A DNA stretch of 64,000 bases from Holothuria scabra (GCA_037179385.1 CM074194.1:3799001-3863000), one strand, 5' to 3'. Positions 1 to 12,008 are shown, counted from the first letter of the stretch. A program made the numbers and translations. The notes: generated from the letters alone by a model not told the origin.

Positions 1-1689
1 TATTTTCATGCACTATTTAGTACGGCGGCCGAGGACAGCCAAAAATAATGTCTTTACAGGATTATCTCAAAACTTTGGCTTCGTTCCTCAAAATTTGGTT
101 TATACTACCTCATGGGTTTGTTTTTTGTTCATGGGGGGATAAATAAGATTGCAAGTTAATTCATAAATTAGTCAAAATTTTGAGATAATCCTATAAAAAC
201 GTATTATAGGTCTCTCTCGGCCACCGTAATGGAAATTGTGGGGGGGGGGGGTCCCAGATCATTCTATGGCCAGGAATATAATGTGAGATATGCTTGGACC
301 TGAAAGCCGCCATTGGCAATGGGATCTCCCTGATTGGACATGTACATTTAAACCTTCGCTTGCTTGCGAGTGCTAAATTCTTCATAGCCACCGGCGCGTG
401 CGGGAGGGGGGACCATGCTTCCCCCTCCCCCATTGATATGGAAGAAAATGAGAGGGAGAAAAAAGGAAGGGAAAGAAAGTAAAGAAGAGAAAAGAAAGTG
501 AAAAGAAGGAAAAAGAAGAAGGGAAGAAAAGTAATGAAGATGTGAGAGAGAGAGAGGAATGATGCGGAAATGGTAGCAATGACGTAAATTATAGAAGAGT
601 ACCGTTAACTGCCTCTCCATAGACACGAAAAGTGGAATGAGTAGCCGGCGGAGAAAAATTTTCGCCTCCGACCTCCTTAGCCCCAACATATTGATGGGTG
701 TGCCACGTCATCGTACCGACTAAAGCAATCCTAAATTGTACAATTTCCAAAACCTCTGAGTATATATTTTCTTCAGGGGTGGGGAGATTTTTTTTCTAGT
801 AAACTGTTTAATTATCTGCCCAAATCGATGACTGTACTGTCTTGGCTCCTGCTACAGTATTTGGATTTAATTTTAAACTTGGAACCTCAAGACAAAGGTG
901 GTTCAGATGCAATTATGAACATGGAGTGCTTGGGAAGGATAATTTCCTGCGATCAGGAAGATGTATTTGGTAATTTTTCCCCCTCCAGAAGATGGTGAAG
1001 ATCCGCGACAATTAGTTCCCTCCCTCTCCGCCATAGGTTCTAGGTATTTATTTCCTCGGACCAGGGAACTTCCCTGACTGTAGATAGTCTAGAACCTGGT
1101 TTTCGCGTCAATATATTGCATCTAAGGACCCTCAAATATCCAAAAATGTTTTCAAAGGGGAAGACACTGGTTGGCTCATACCACAGACTTCAAAACGGAG
1201 TCTACATGCTGTTGTGGGCGGAACACGGTGTTCCGCATAAACATACCGTTGCTCGCGGTGTTCCGCCTAAGCATCAGAGTATACTGGAAACAACCTATCT
1301 CGCAGCTGGTGAAAGAGACAGTAGGCGCAGCTAGTTAAACCAGACGTTCAAAAATTAAGGCGCAAAGCCCAATTTAAACAGCTAAATCCAGCGATCTTGA
1401 AAGCATCTTTACTAAAACTTTGGTGTACGCTACGAGCCAACTAATGGTGTTTCTCCGCTTAGATAGTGGGCCTGCTACTATGCACTGTCCTGTACCGGTA
1501 TTCATTATTCCAATTTCGTCACTTCGCATACACCACCGAAATTCCTGTGCACTGGCCTTGGGATGTATCTTTTAAATATTTTTCCTTCAATGAAACTGAG
1601 TGAAAATAAAAAGTCAATAAAATGTCAATACAGTAAGATACAGGTTGCTTGGGTTTATTACTCGGCTTTCGCCAGGACGGTTAGACAAA
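1..1689. other. Intergenic, mostly unrecognised
   Basis: No gene was recognised. It holds a G run at 240-250, a purine-rich stretch at about 430-560, and a palindrome at about 1217-1235 built on GGAACACGGTGTTCC. At 1428-1460 a sequence resembles the internal hairpin motif of the hAT-like elements at 36.7-46.8 kb. Confidence 0.4.
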
Positions 1690-1820
1690 TTTCAACAAGG
1701 GAACCAGGGGCGTGAATCTGGCTTGTGGATAAGGGGGAAAAATTTTCAACAGTCGGAACCTCAGATTGTGTCAGTGACTGGACTCGGTCTATTAGCAACC
1801 TAAACACAAAAAATCTATAT

Positions 1821-1863
<43 letters not shown>

Positions 1864-1950
1864 TTAACAAATAAATAAAAAATGTAAAAAAACAAGGCAC
1901 ACTCACATAAACACGCATAAAAACAAATCATAGAAGACGCATTTAAAGTA
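1690..1950. repeat. Interspersed repeat with CA microsatellite, copy 1
   Basis: The segment around GGGGGAAAAATTTTCAACAG and CGGAACCTCAGA recurs near 60.55-60.66 kb and 60.71-60.93 kb. A run of about 20 CA units is at 1820-1860. The family is unknown to me. Confidence 0.6.
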
Positions 1951-3841
1951 CAGTATTATTGCAGTATTATCGGATTATTGTCATCATATGTACACAACCC
2001 GATGCGGATCCACGATTATTTCCAGAGGGGGGGGGGGGGAGTCCGAAGTGTGTTCACCGGTTTGGGGGAGGGGTATGAGGGAATTGGGTTTCCCCTCTCT
2101 TTTTGAAACTTTTACATTTTCAAAGGCCCTCAAATGCAATTTGGTGCACTTTAGCGTATGAAAAGACCGAATTTTCTAAAATGAAAATTGATAGGAATTG
2201 AGGACAATTTAGCCGTGAAAAAACAAGTTTTTTGTGAGACTAAACAATATCAAACTGCTCCACCAAAGCAGAGACTTAAACTTTGTTTCACCTTTACGAG
2301 GAACTGAGGAATGGTCGGGTAAAGTACGTCAAGTGCGAAAGTGTGCACGTGAAGCATACACGGCGAACGCAAAGCGCGAAGCCCTTAACGAGAGGGGATC
2401 CGGGACAAAGCCCATGGAATCTCTTGGATTTTGACATCTTAGAAGCCAGCGGAAGACTGTTTTAAGAGGTAAATATCAGATGTTATGTTGAGAAAGGGTA
2501 TGAGGCGCTGTTAAATTTTGGTAACCTAATAGTTTGAAAACCGTTTGTGATAGAACATGATAAAACTATATTGATATTAATGCAAACTTGGTCGAAGAAA
2601 TGGAGGTCACGTGCACGCTAAATAGTTCATTTGATTGAATGAAAAGACAAAACTGACTTATAACGTTTAAAATTAACTTTTTGGTGGCCAAGAGGAGGTG
2701 GGTCCGGACCCTTTGGATCCGCGCCTATCAACACTGTTACTTTTGGTTCATTCCGTCTGTTTTTTTTTTTTTCAAATTGGCCTAAATTTTTGGGAGAGCA
2801 AAACGATATGTTTGCCCCCAGTATTTTCATTGACGTGCCTGGTCTCAACTATAACAATCTGGTTTAATCTACCCCCTAGAAAAGAGACACATTACCATAT
2901 CTATCTGGCAATAAGGTACCGGAAAACTAATTGTTCCGAATCAAGTTTTTGTTAAGTCTTTGTGTTATGTCCTGTTCATCGCCCTTTACAAAGTATGATC
3001 TGTCCCTTTCATTCACACATAATCCTAAAACAGTTCCCTTTATCAATAGGCGTACGGAGATTATTTTCTATGAGGGGGCAAGGACATTTTTTGCCAGAAT
3101 AATGTTACCGTTTATCATGTTTTGCCCAAATAGACCAACTGCTTTTGCCAGAATTTTGGGAGAGCGAAAGCGCCACCCCCCTCCCATGCACACCGCATTG
3201 TACGCCTATGCATGAAGCAAGCAAAAACAAGCTTTAATCGAGGTTTTTTCAGGCAGGTGTCAAACTTAGAAGTTCTATTCGAACTCTTTAGCGAAACGAC
3301 TGTCAATTAAAGTTTAGATAATGCACTTTTTCAGATTTGTAACCAAGGAGGGACAAAAAACCCCGTCCCCCTGAGTATATTTTTGGTACTTTTTGATGTG
3401 TTTATAGTATGTCAATACACTCTACAACGTGTTTATCTATTATAACACTTACGTTGCCCCAATAAGTAATCACGTTTAAATTTTTTGAACAAGTTCAGCA
3501 GTTCAACACCAAGTTAGCATTCAAAGTTTCAAACGTGTGTTCAAAAACGAAGTGTTTAGGAACAGGATACGCGTATTTAGTATCCAAACAGGTTAACAAG
3601 GTGGGGAGAAAAAGTTTGAAAAGTGCTTAATTTTTATGCACCTCCTTTAGAACGCAGCATTCCGGGCCCGCTACATGCTTAAATTCAACTTGCGAGGTAC
3701 GGGAAGTGTTATTTCCAGTAATCAGATGGGTATATATATTCGGCCACATTTTTTGTCAGCGCCGTAAAGTTAACTGCACCCATTAAGGTGGCCCTGCTCT
3801 ACACTTAGATAGTCTCAGTTGTTTACAGGTTTTGTCACCTC
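1951..3841. other. Intergenic, no gene recognised
   Basis: Contains G runs at about 2027-2039, a GGATCC-bearing segment near 2695-2725 that resembles an hAT-type end, and poly-T at about 2760-2772. The open frames here are short and show no family match. Confidence 0.35.
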
Positions 3842-4602
3842 CAGTGACGTAGCTAGACTTTTTCCTGGGGGCAACCAAATTTTTCATTTTTTACAACACC
3901 ACTGTACTGATACTTAATTTTCGGCGCGTGGAGTGCGCCGAAAGTTTGGGTTCTTTAAACCAGGACTGTAATCGGGTCCGAACTCGAGTCCTTGGAAGTT
4001 GAAAATTGCCGGACTCGTGACTCCAACTCTCTGGACTCGATTACAGCTCTTCTTTGAACAAATATTTATTAGCATGGAGCTTCTATTTCAGAAAAGTTTT
4101 AGATACTCAGTTATGCATCCTTCAAGGAAAGTTGAAAAATTCGGGGATGATTGAAGAACCTGCTTTTCCTATTAGCATATATATGAGACTGCATGGCGAC
4201 TGAAGATCATTGTTGTTACATAATGTTATTTGAGGCCTGCCGATTGAGAATTCCAGGGGACATTTAAAATTTTTCCGCAACTTTGCTGCCTTTTTTATAA
4301 AAAATATTCCAAAGTCAAGTCCCAGTATTCAAGAAATTTAGGAAAACGGCACTTCAGCGGATCGGACAAGTTCACCAGAGCGAAATCTTATTGAAGTAGA
4401 GATTGCAATTTGGGGTGCACGAAGACAAGCCCATTTTTTTTAACAAAAAGTGCAAATATGGAGCTTTTATTTGAAAGAGTTTGGAATTGAGAAAGAAAAG
4501 TTGAGAAAAGTTGAGACCACACTGTCGCTGACAGGTGTCACACATGGCAAATTTCCGACATTTTCACTTTTCAGGGCCGCGACCCGTGCAGCCACGCGAC
4601 TG
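3842..4602 (+). mobile_element. hAT-like non-autonomous element, family E, copy 1
   Basis: Begins CAGTGACGTAGCTAG and ends near GCAGCCACGCGACTG, a diverged version of the CAGTGGCGTAGC / GCTACGCCACTG ends found elsewhere. Its interior matches 47141-47811 (for example the stretches around TATTAGCATAT and GGCCTGC). No convincing target-site duplication is visible. Confidence 0.6.
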
Positions 4603-4847
4603 GACTTCCTTGAAAAATTCCTGGCTAGCTGTCTGCAGCCTTAATAATGCGTGATTAGTCTTTCTACATGGTGTCAAGGAAAACCTTTCCCGAACTCGTT
4701 GTTTTTTCCTGAAATCACATGATCATTCCCGAAGTGGTCTGTTGGCAGTTGTCTTTACCTGCCCATATTCTAAAGACTCAAAATTTAGAATGTCTGCATG
4801 TAGAGGATATGACAAAAATGGCTGGCTTTAGAAATAAACAAGAGCCA

Positions 4848-6234
4848 GAGGGCACTATGGTTCCTTGTATTTAAGAAGATTTTGTATTAAGGGAGTTACA
4901 AGGTACTGCATAATTTGCACCTTCATTCAACCCCAATGACTTATGCCCTTCACCCCAAAACGTAGAGGCACATTTAATTTTAAAATCATGCAAACACTTG
5001 CAGTTTGAGAGAAATTGAACACTTGGGTTTTTCAAGTTATCACGCCGCATACCTCCTATTTCCATGTGACAAATACATACACTCATCACCTTCACTAAAA
5101 TGTCATGTACTTGAGTTTGGGGCAGTATAGGAGGGTAGTTAATTGCCTTTTGGTCCATCTCAGCAATTCAAATTCAGACCTTACAAAGAAGTCACAAAGG
5201 TCAAATACCTGTATAGTCAAAGCAGGTCAACAACATTTTACATTAACACAACTGTCCCTTGTGCAAGGAAGAAATCTGGTCATCATCTGGTCATCCCTGA
5301 CAATCAAAATTGATCATGGAGGACTAGAAATTATGCCATAGCTGTCCTTTGGACTACTGTACCAACATGTTTGCCTCAAAAGCAAAAATAAGCAAAGGCA
5401 CAAGTCTCCTCCTAAGGCAGAGCCTGATTTTTTTACCACCAATTTCAGGTCAAATGAGGTCACAAAGTACGTCAACACATGCACTTTACTCAGATGAGCA
5501 CAACTTTCGATTAGTCGTCCTCCTAGATGTTACTTGGTTATTGAGTTATTGCACCACATACCTTGCATTCTAATGCATATGACCTACACACTGCTTTTCT
5601 TGTCACTTAGTTGTCAATAACTTGAGTTAGGAACATCCTAGGTGGGTAGTGTAATTGCCTTTTTGCTTTGTCTGATCAAGACTAATACAGACGTCTCCAA
5701 AAATTTACAAAGGTCAAAAGGTCAAATGAGGTCAAGTGAGGTCAAGCTGGGTCATCACATTTACTTTACAAATAGACAAACACAAATCTCCATTACACCA
5801 CCCCTCTAAAATGTTTCAGTGGCAAGATATTGTCATTTTAAGAATTTTTACATTAAGCCCCGCCCACTCATTAATATGCAAGATATGACCACCAAAAACA
5901 ATAGGGCACATCTACTCAATAGAGTTCATGTACCCACAAAGTTTGATGAAAATTGAGCTCTTGCTTATTGAGTTATTGTGTCACATACCTGACATTCCAA
6001 TGTGCACATTAAGCCCTGTATACTCATTAATATGCAAGATATCGGCACTAAAAACGATAGGGCACATCTCCTGAATATGATACACGTACACACCAAGTTT
6101 GAGAAAAATTGCGTACTCGCTTATTGAGTTATCATGTCATATACCTCGCATTCCAATGTGTCACATACACATACACACACACACATACATACGCCGACTT
6201 GACTGCATAGGTTCCTTTGTTAACACAAGGAACC
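4848..6234. mobile_element. HINE-like (Helentron-derived) element H1
   Basis: The 5' side has a short stem AGAGCCAGAGGGC, then GGTTCCTTGT at 4859. The 3' side has a CA microsatellite and then a hairpin GGTTCCTTTG-loop-AAGGAACC at 6210-6234, whose last arm is the complement of the 5' sequence. The interior has diverged tandem units with phrases such as TTGAGTTATTG. It encodes no protein. The class assignment rests on architecture recalled for DINE-1/Pearl-type elements. Confidence 0.6.
5705..5755 (+). repeat. Cluster of AGGTCA direct repeats inside H1
   Basis: Four exact AGGTCA half-sites lie in a row on the plus strand with spacers of 2, 4 and 4 bases, followed by GGGTCA. These are the geometries of DR2 and DR4 nuclear-receptor sites. 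Binding is not shown. Confidence 0.65.
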
Positions 6235-6237
6235 AAC

Positions 6238-8221
6238 CAGAACGCAAAAATGCATTGAGGTTTCGATGATACATACATGCTCTTTTCAATAAAATGCTAC
6301 ATTTCTTGTAACAACTGGTGACCCAAAATAGCCTTTGTCTCCACCTGTAAGTGACTGGTTTTTCTTACATACTGTGCCTTAAGATATTCTGCAAACAAGG
6401 TTTTCAGAGTTTGATGCCAGGTGATACCAGATGACCATTGACCTCCACCAAAAACAACAGGTACAGTACTTTCAACTCACCATAACACATCCACATACTA
6501 ATTGGTAAATCCATCCAAGTTTCCTACCTGGAGATATCCCATTTTGACAAGTTTTTCAAAGTTTGACCGATCATGAACCCAGATATCCTTTCACATCCAC
6601 AAAAAATGACCTTATACAGACCATCTTCTCACCATAATTCATTTACATACTAATTTTGAAATCCATCCACCTTTCATACCTTATGCTATCCTAAACAAGG
6701 TTTTCTGAGTTTGACCCCTATGACCCCAAATGACCTTTGACCTCTACCAAAATCAATAGAGTTTTTCCTCCCATCATAACGCACCAACATATCAAGTTTG
6801 AAATCAATCCAAGCTTCCTACCTTGAGATATAGTGTAAACCAGGATTTCGGGGTGTGACCCCATGTGACCCCAAATGACCTTTGACCTCCACGAAAATAA
6901 ATCGGGTTCTTTCTTACATCATAACGCATCAGCCTATCAAGATTGAAATGAATCCAAGTTTCCTACCATAATGTATCATGCAAACAAGGATTTCAGGTTT
7001 TGACCCCATGTGACCCCAAATGACCTTTGACCTTCACGAAAATCAATAGGGTTCTTCCTTACATCCTAACACATCAACATATCAAGTTTGAAATTAATCC
7101 AAGTTTTCTACCATGAGATATCGTGTAAACAAGGATTTCGGGGTTTGACCCCAAATGACCTTTGACCTCCACCAAAATCAATGGGGTTCTTCCGTACATC
7201 ATAACGCATCAACATATCAAGTATGAAATTGATCCAAGTTTCCTACCATGAGATATCGTGTAAACAAGGATTTCAGGGTTTGACCCCATGTGACCCCAAA
7301 TGACCATTGACCTCCACCAAAATCAATAGGGTTCTTCCTGACATCCTAACGCATCAACATATCAAGTTTGAAATTAATCCAAGTTTCCTACCATGAGATA
7401 TTGTGTAAACAAGGATTTCGGGGTTTGACCCCAAATGACCTTTGACCTCCACCAAAATCAATGGGGTTCTTCCGTACATCATAACGCATCAACATATCAA
7501 GTATGAAATTGATCCAAGTTTCCTACCATGAGATATCGTGTAAACAAGGATTTCAGGGTTTGACCCCATGTGACCCCAAATGACCATTGACCTCCACCAA
7601 AATCAATAGGGTTCTTCCTGACATCCTAACGCATCAACATATCAAGTTTGAAATTAATCCAAGTTTTCTACCATGAGATATCGTGTAAACAAGGATTTCG
7701 GGGTTTGACCCCACATGACCCCAAATGACCTTTGACCTCCACCAAAATCAATAGGGTTCTTCCTGACATCCTAACGCATCAACATATCAAGTTTGAAATT
7801 AATCCAAGTTTTCTACCATGAGATATCGTGTAAACAAGGATTTCGGGGTTTGACCCCACATGACCCCAAATGACCTTTGACCTCCACCAAAATCAATAGG
7901 GTTCTTCCTTACATCATAACGCATCAACATATCAAGTTTGAAATTAATCCAAGTTTCCTGTCTTGAGATATTGTGTAAACAAGGATTTTGGTTTTTGACC
8001 CCCTGTGACCCCAGATGACCTTTGACCTCAACCAAAATAATTACGGTTCTTCCTCTCAGTATGGGGTATCTGTGTACCAAGTTTGAGAACTGTCAGATCT
8101 TCCCTTCTCAAGATATCATGTAAACAAGCAAAGTGTCACAAACACACACACATACACACGCACATACACATACACACACACGCCATCATGAATGCATAGG
8201 TTTCTCTTTTCATCGAAACCT
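6238..8221. mobile_element. HINE-like element H2 with DR1 minisatellite core
   Basis: Starts directly after H1. The 5' stem AGAACGCAAAAATGCATTG is followed by AGGTTTCGATGA at 6258. The 3' end is a hairpin AGGTTTC-loop-GAAACCT at about 8198-8221 whose outer arm TCATCGAAACCT is the exact 12-base complement of the 5' sequence. A CA-rich microsatellite (about 8140-8182) precedes the hairpin. The core is a tandem array of units of about 145 bp. Confidence 0.65.
6425..8110. repeat. DR1-bearing minisatellite array of about 145-bp units
   Basis: About a dozen units contain TGACCCCAAATGACC and TGACCTTTGACCTCCACC. Spacings between 7436, 7581, 7726 and 7871 are exactly 145 bases. Some units lack about 12 bases, and two blocks near 7100-7656 form a higher-order dimer of about 278 bases. 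Most units also carry GTAAACA in the phrase GATATCGTGTAAACAAGG. Confidence 0.85.
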
Positions 8222-8479
8222 AAAACTGCTATCCTTGTCTGTAAATAGAAATTTCAGTGGTTAAGGCAACCCCCTCCCCCAGCAAGATCTGGAATCAGTT
8301 TCTTATTGTACTAGTATGACATGAGATGGCTGGTATTCTTTTAATAAGGAACATGGCAGTCAAAAGCCCTTGAATTTCTTGGCCAAGTTCGAAAAGTATC
8401 TTTATAAGCACAATCACAATTACAAGGATGCTCACTTCCATTGAAAGAGGTCTTCCTATGCAAAGGAAACATTATGAAA

Positions 8480-9540
8480 CCAGAATGCCAAAAGGCTTAG
8501 CGATTCTTTGCCGAAGGAAAAGTTTGGGCCTTTTTTTGCCCTCTGGTGACCCTGGTTGATGATCTTGGAAATTCTTGGGATAATCTCTTTTTTGAAGGCC
8601 GATGATCCCAGATCACCTTTGTCGTCCCCCAAACAAATGGGTTCTCTTGTTAGCTATACTGCATCCTTGTACCAAATATGAAATCTTTCCAAATTTCCTA
8701 CATAAAGGTATTTTGTGAACAAAGTTTTGAACCCCTGGTAACCTGACATGATATATGCTCCAGTCTCCACCAAAGCAAGAATGTTTCTTCCTCTCAGAGA
8801 ATTTTGCAGCTTTTTCTGTTGATCTCAAATGAACCTTGACCTCCCCTAAAAAAATAGCTAGAATTCTTCTTCTTAACATGGTTCACATAGAAGGTTAGTA
8901 TACAAAGTGTCCATAATTGATATCTTGAGGTATCACGTTTACAAGACATTTACAAGGTGTTTGCAACTTTAGCTCCAGTAAACCTCTTATGAACTTTGAC
9001 CTCCAAAAAACAATAGGGTTCTAACTATCAAGGTGACAAATCTACATACCAAACATAGGAAGTGTGAATCATTTCTGCCTTGAGATATTGTATTTACAAG
9101 CCATTTTTTACTTTTTTAGTTTCACCTCTGGTGACCTCAAATGACCTTTGACCTCCACCAAAAACATTGGTTTCTTTCTTCCAACATGAAAAAACTATAT
9201 ACTAACTATGAAAAGTGTTGGTCATTACTGTTTTTACAACCCATTTTTGAGGTTTTCAGTTTTGACTTTCATGACCCCAAAAATCTTTTGATCTCCACAT
9301 AAGACAGTAGTTGTTCTTTTTCAACATGACAACTAGACAGACCACATATGAAAAATGTCAGTCATTTCTATCCTGAGATACCAAATTTACAACCCATTTT
9401 CAAGGTTAAAGTGTTACCTCTGGTGACCTCAAGTGAACTTTGACCTCTTCAAAAAAAAAACCATTGTTCCTCTTAACATGATAACCTATCTATAAAATAT
9501 GAAAATTGGCGGCCATTTTGAGATAGCATGTTATATATAA
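8480..9540. mobile_element. HINE-like element H3, 5' end and degraded core
   Basis: The 5' segment CAGAATGCCAAAAGGCTTAG then GATTCTTTGCCG matches the 5' end of H6 at 53.4 kb. Older, diverged DR1-type units follow, with TGACCTTTGACCT exact at about 9141. I found no matching 3' hairpin, so it is probably truncated. Confidence 0.5.
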
Positions 9541-9908
9541 TGAGATTACATTTCCATAACAGTGGACTGTAACCGCAAAGCAAAATATACTTTGTAGAGA
9601 AGTGAAAATATCAAAGCCTTCCAGGCACTCTTTGCCAAATGGATTTTCAGATTGTCAAATCTATTTTCAGAGTTGACATCATTATAAATAATATGGTAAA
9701 AAGACGATTTCTAGACAATGCAAAGTTGAAAACACAGAAATTGCGAAAAAGCACTTGATCAACTTGATTCAAATTTATTGCAGTAATAGGGATAAAGAGA
9801 CATTCTCATTATAATGACTTTGTTACAATAAAACATGATTATAATATAGAGAGCTGCCAATGACGTTACAAGCCATGCCCCTTTGCCAGGCAAAAACTAG
9901 TCCAGTAG

Positions 9909-10173
9909 TATAGATGAATCAAGACAGCAAGTGATGATGATCTGATTTCAGTCGGCCATAACTGGGGTCTATCACCTTTTAGTCTTTCAATTTCTTTGCT
10001 AACCTGTATCCTGGATGGTTGTACACTGAATTGTATCTTGATTCCCTCAATTTTACTGAATATAAGGGTTTGAAATTCATGTAGACAATGAATGAAGACA
10101 ATTTAGGTTGGATGAACCCCACTAACAGCTGTCTACAGTCACTAAAAACAAGCACTGATTGGATTGGTCTGTA
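9909..10173 (-). mobile_element. Palindromic 260-bp MITE, copy 1
   Basis: Copy of a family also seen at 21135-21397 and 44822-45087, here in reverse orientation. Ends resemble TATAGACGAATC, with a second inverted motif GGGGTCTATCA inside each end. Confidence 0.7.
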
Positions 10174-11119
10174 CTTACAGCCAGCTGAGGAGCAGCTGAT
10201 TACAGAAATGATGACTTAATTTTTGCCAGGCAGTGGGGAAGGCTACCCAATTACAATGCCACAGAAAGAACTCTTAAGTACCCTACAGCTGCAGCTTTTG
10301 AATGGATTGTAAGTACTATAAAGGGAATGGACGAGGGTTAGGAATTATGGGTAGGTCTCATACTCAAAATCATACAAAAACTAAAGGCAAAAAATTAAAG
10401 AGGCTCTTACATGATTCACATGTGAGTGGTTTCCTCTATGGCTTTTTTATACAGAAAAAAATAGTGAAAATCCTATTTCACGGTCAATGGTCGACAAGGA
10501 ATCAAGATGACTTGTCTCAGGTCTTTAGCCAGGACTTTGACTTTGGGTATCTGAGTTGTAACTGACCAGAATCTGGCAATCAACATCACACCTCAAGCCC
10601 TAAGACCTATGGGTGTGGGATCCAAGCGAAACAGAGCATACCAAATACACATGTCATGCCTCTATCTACTGTATTTTATAGCACCTTTGTAGCCTAACTG
10701 CATTGGATTTGTGTGCCAATATCCACCATTTAATTTTGTTACCATTGCTTTTTTTGTTGCTCAGTTCAGATCAGCTGCAATTACATTTTGTTTTGGCTAT
10801 CTCAACAATGACAAGATGCACCGCTGACTAAATGCCTTCTTCTCTTACACTGGCACAATATAAACCTTACCCTGCATATCTGAATGGCAGATGTGGTCCT
10901 AAGGAAGGCAGATAAAAAAATTACAACATATGGCAAAGGCCTAGATGTAAAGACAGAAATCTAATTGGCACAATTTGTTGAAATACTTTCATGGTTTAAA
11001 AACATCTTCACTAAATAATTAAATCAGTAAAAAAAATTTCAGAAGCTTCTTTCAGAAGCAGTTCATCATCACAATCTTTTGGAAACATTTTCATGTGTCA
11101 CTGCATATCACATGCAAAG
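10174..11119. other. Intergenic 3' of AKR1, nothing recognised
   Basis: Short AT-rich open frames only, with no family match, RNA gene or clear repeat. Confidence 0.4.
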
Positions 11120-11410
11120 CTCTTCTTTGTTCTTCTTTCAAAATACGGTGAGACATCCAGTTAAGGACATTAGTACACCACGTATGCGGCGAGAGGTTGG
11201 TCAGGCCCTGAAAGAATTGGTAATGAATTCTACAGGCTTAGGGTGACTAATGACCCCTTCGATGAGACTGCTAGGAAGATCATTCCAATCCCAAATAGTG
11301 TTAGGGATAAAACTGTATTTAAAGCAGTTTGTCCTAGCAGAGGGGGGATGGTAGTGCAAAGCATGCATATTACGAGTAATAATACTTGCAATAATACTTT
11401 TTAGTCTCAA
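11120..11410 (-). mobile_element. Non-LTR retrotransposon 3' end (ORF2 C-terminus)
   Basis: The minus-strand frame includes TNCFKYSFIPNTIWDWNDLP and HPKPVEFITNSFRA, the conserved C-terminal tail of Jockey/CR1-type ORF2 proteins. It ends near a GAA-rich tail. The copy at 57.7-58.0 kb shares this tail and the following GATGTCTCACCGT. Everything upstream is lost, so it is dead. Confidence 0.75.
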
Positions 11411-11877
11411 ATGAGTCTTTCATATGAACCTAAATATATAAAAGCAGTAAAAGCAGAAGCATTCTCCTTCTGGCTCACAATGATATATCATCTTTAAAAC
11501 GTTGAGTAAACTGTGAGAATCAGAAATCAATTCTTTACCGCCTTCTCCAGAATATGTATCAGTTTGTGCTGTTTCTTCTTCAAGTGAGAAAGTGGAAAGA
11601 TTCTCACTGTGCAAACAAAGAATTGACCAGAATGATAACTTTAAGTTTAACTACTGACCAATGGCTAGCTTTGCTATCATATTACTGCTAAAAGTGCTGT
11701 CTTTTATACAGAGGAAGCAGCAAATCATGAATATTTGAAAGCCCTGATATCTGTTTTTGAAATATCACAAGAAACTGGATGCCAACTTCCTGTCACACAT
11801 TTTCTTTTTTTTCTTTTTTTGAATTTACCCTTTGCTTTGAATCATGCCATCAAAAAAATCCAATGTATAATTTGTCC

Positions 11878-11883
11878 TTTATT
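11878..11883 (-). terminator. Candidate AKR1 polyadenylation signal AATAAA
   Basis: A minus-strand AATAAA lies about 126 bases downstream of the AKR1 stop codon. It is the first canonical signal I noticed there. The cleavage site is not determined. Confidence 0.5.
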
Positions 11884-12008
11884 CATCTAGCTGATGATAA
11901 TTTTCATTCCAAAACAGCAAAAAGGGTTATGAATGATGTAGGAGTGTTTTAATTACTTCGAAGTCATCCACCACCAAGTTCCAATGGTATTCTCCTTCCT
12001 ACGTCCAC

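Noticed and set aside
1217..1235. Palindrome GGAACACGGTGTTCC resembling a glucocorticoid-type response element
   Set aside because: A single isolated site in an unannotated repeat-like context, and such receptors are not expected in most invertebrates.
6425..8110. Regular repeats considered as a CRISPR array
   Set aside because: Units are contiguous minisatellite repeats of about 145 bases, without short repeats separated by unique spacers and without cas genes, in an animal genome.
8198..8221. Canonical Helitron 3' end with CTRR terminus
   Set aside because: The hairpin coincides with the end sequence and an inverted copy lies at the 5' end, whereas canonical Helitrons have no inverted ends; a Helentron-type element fits better.
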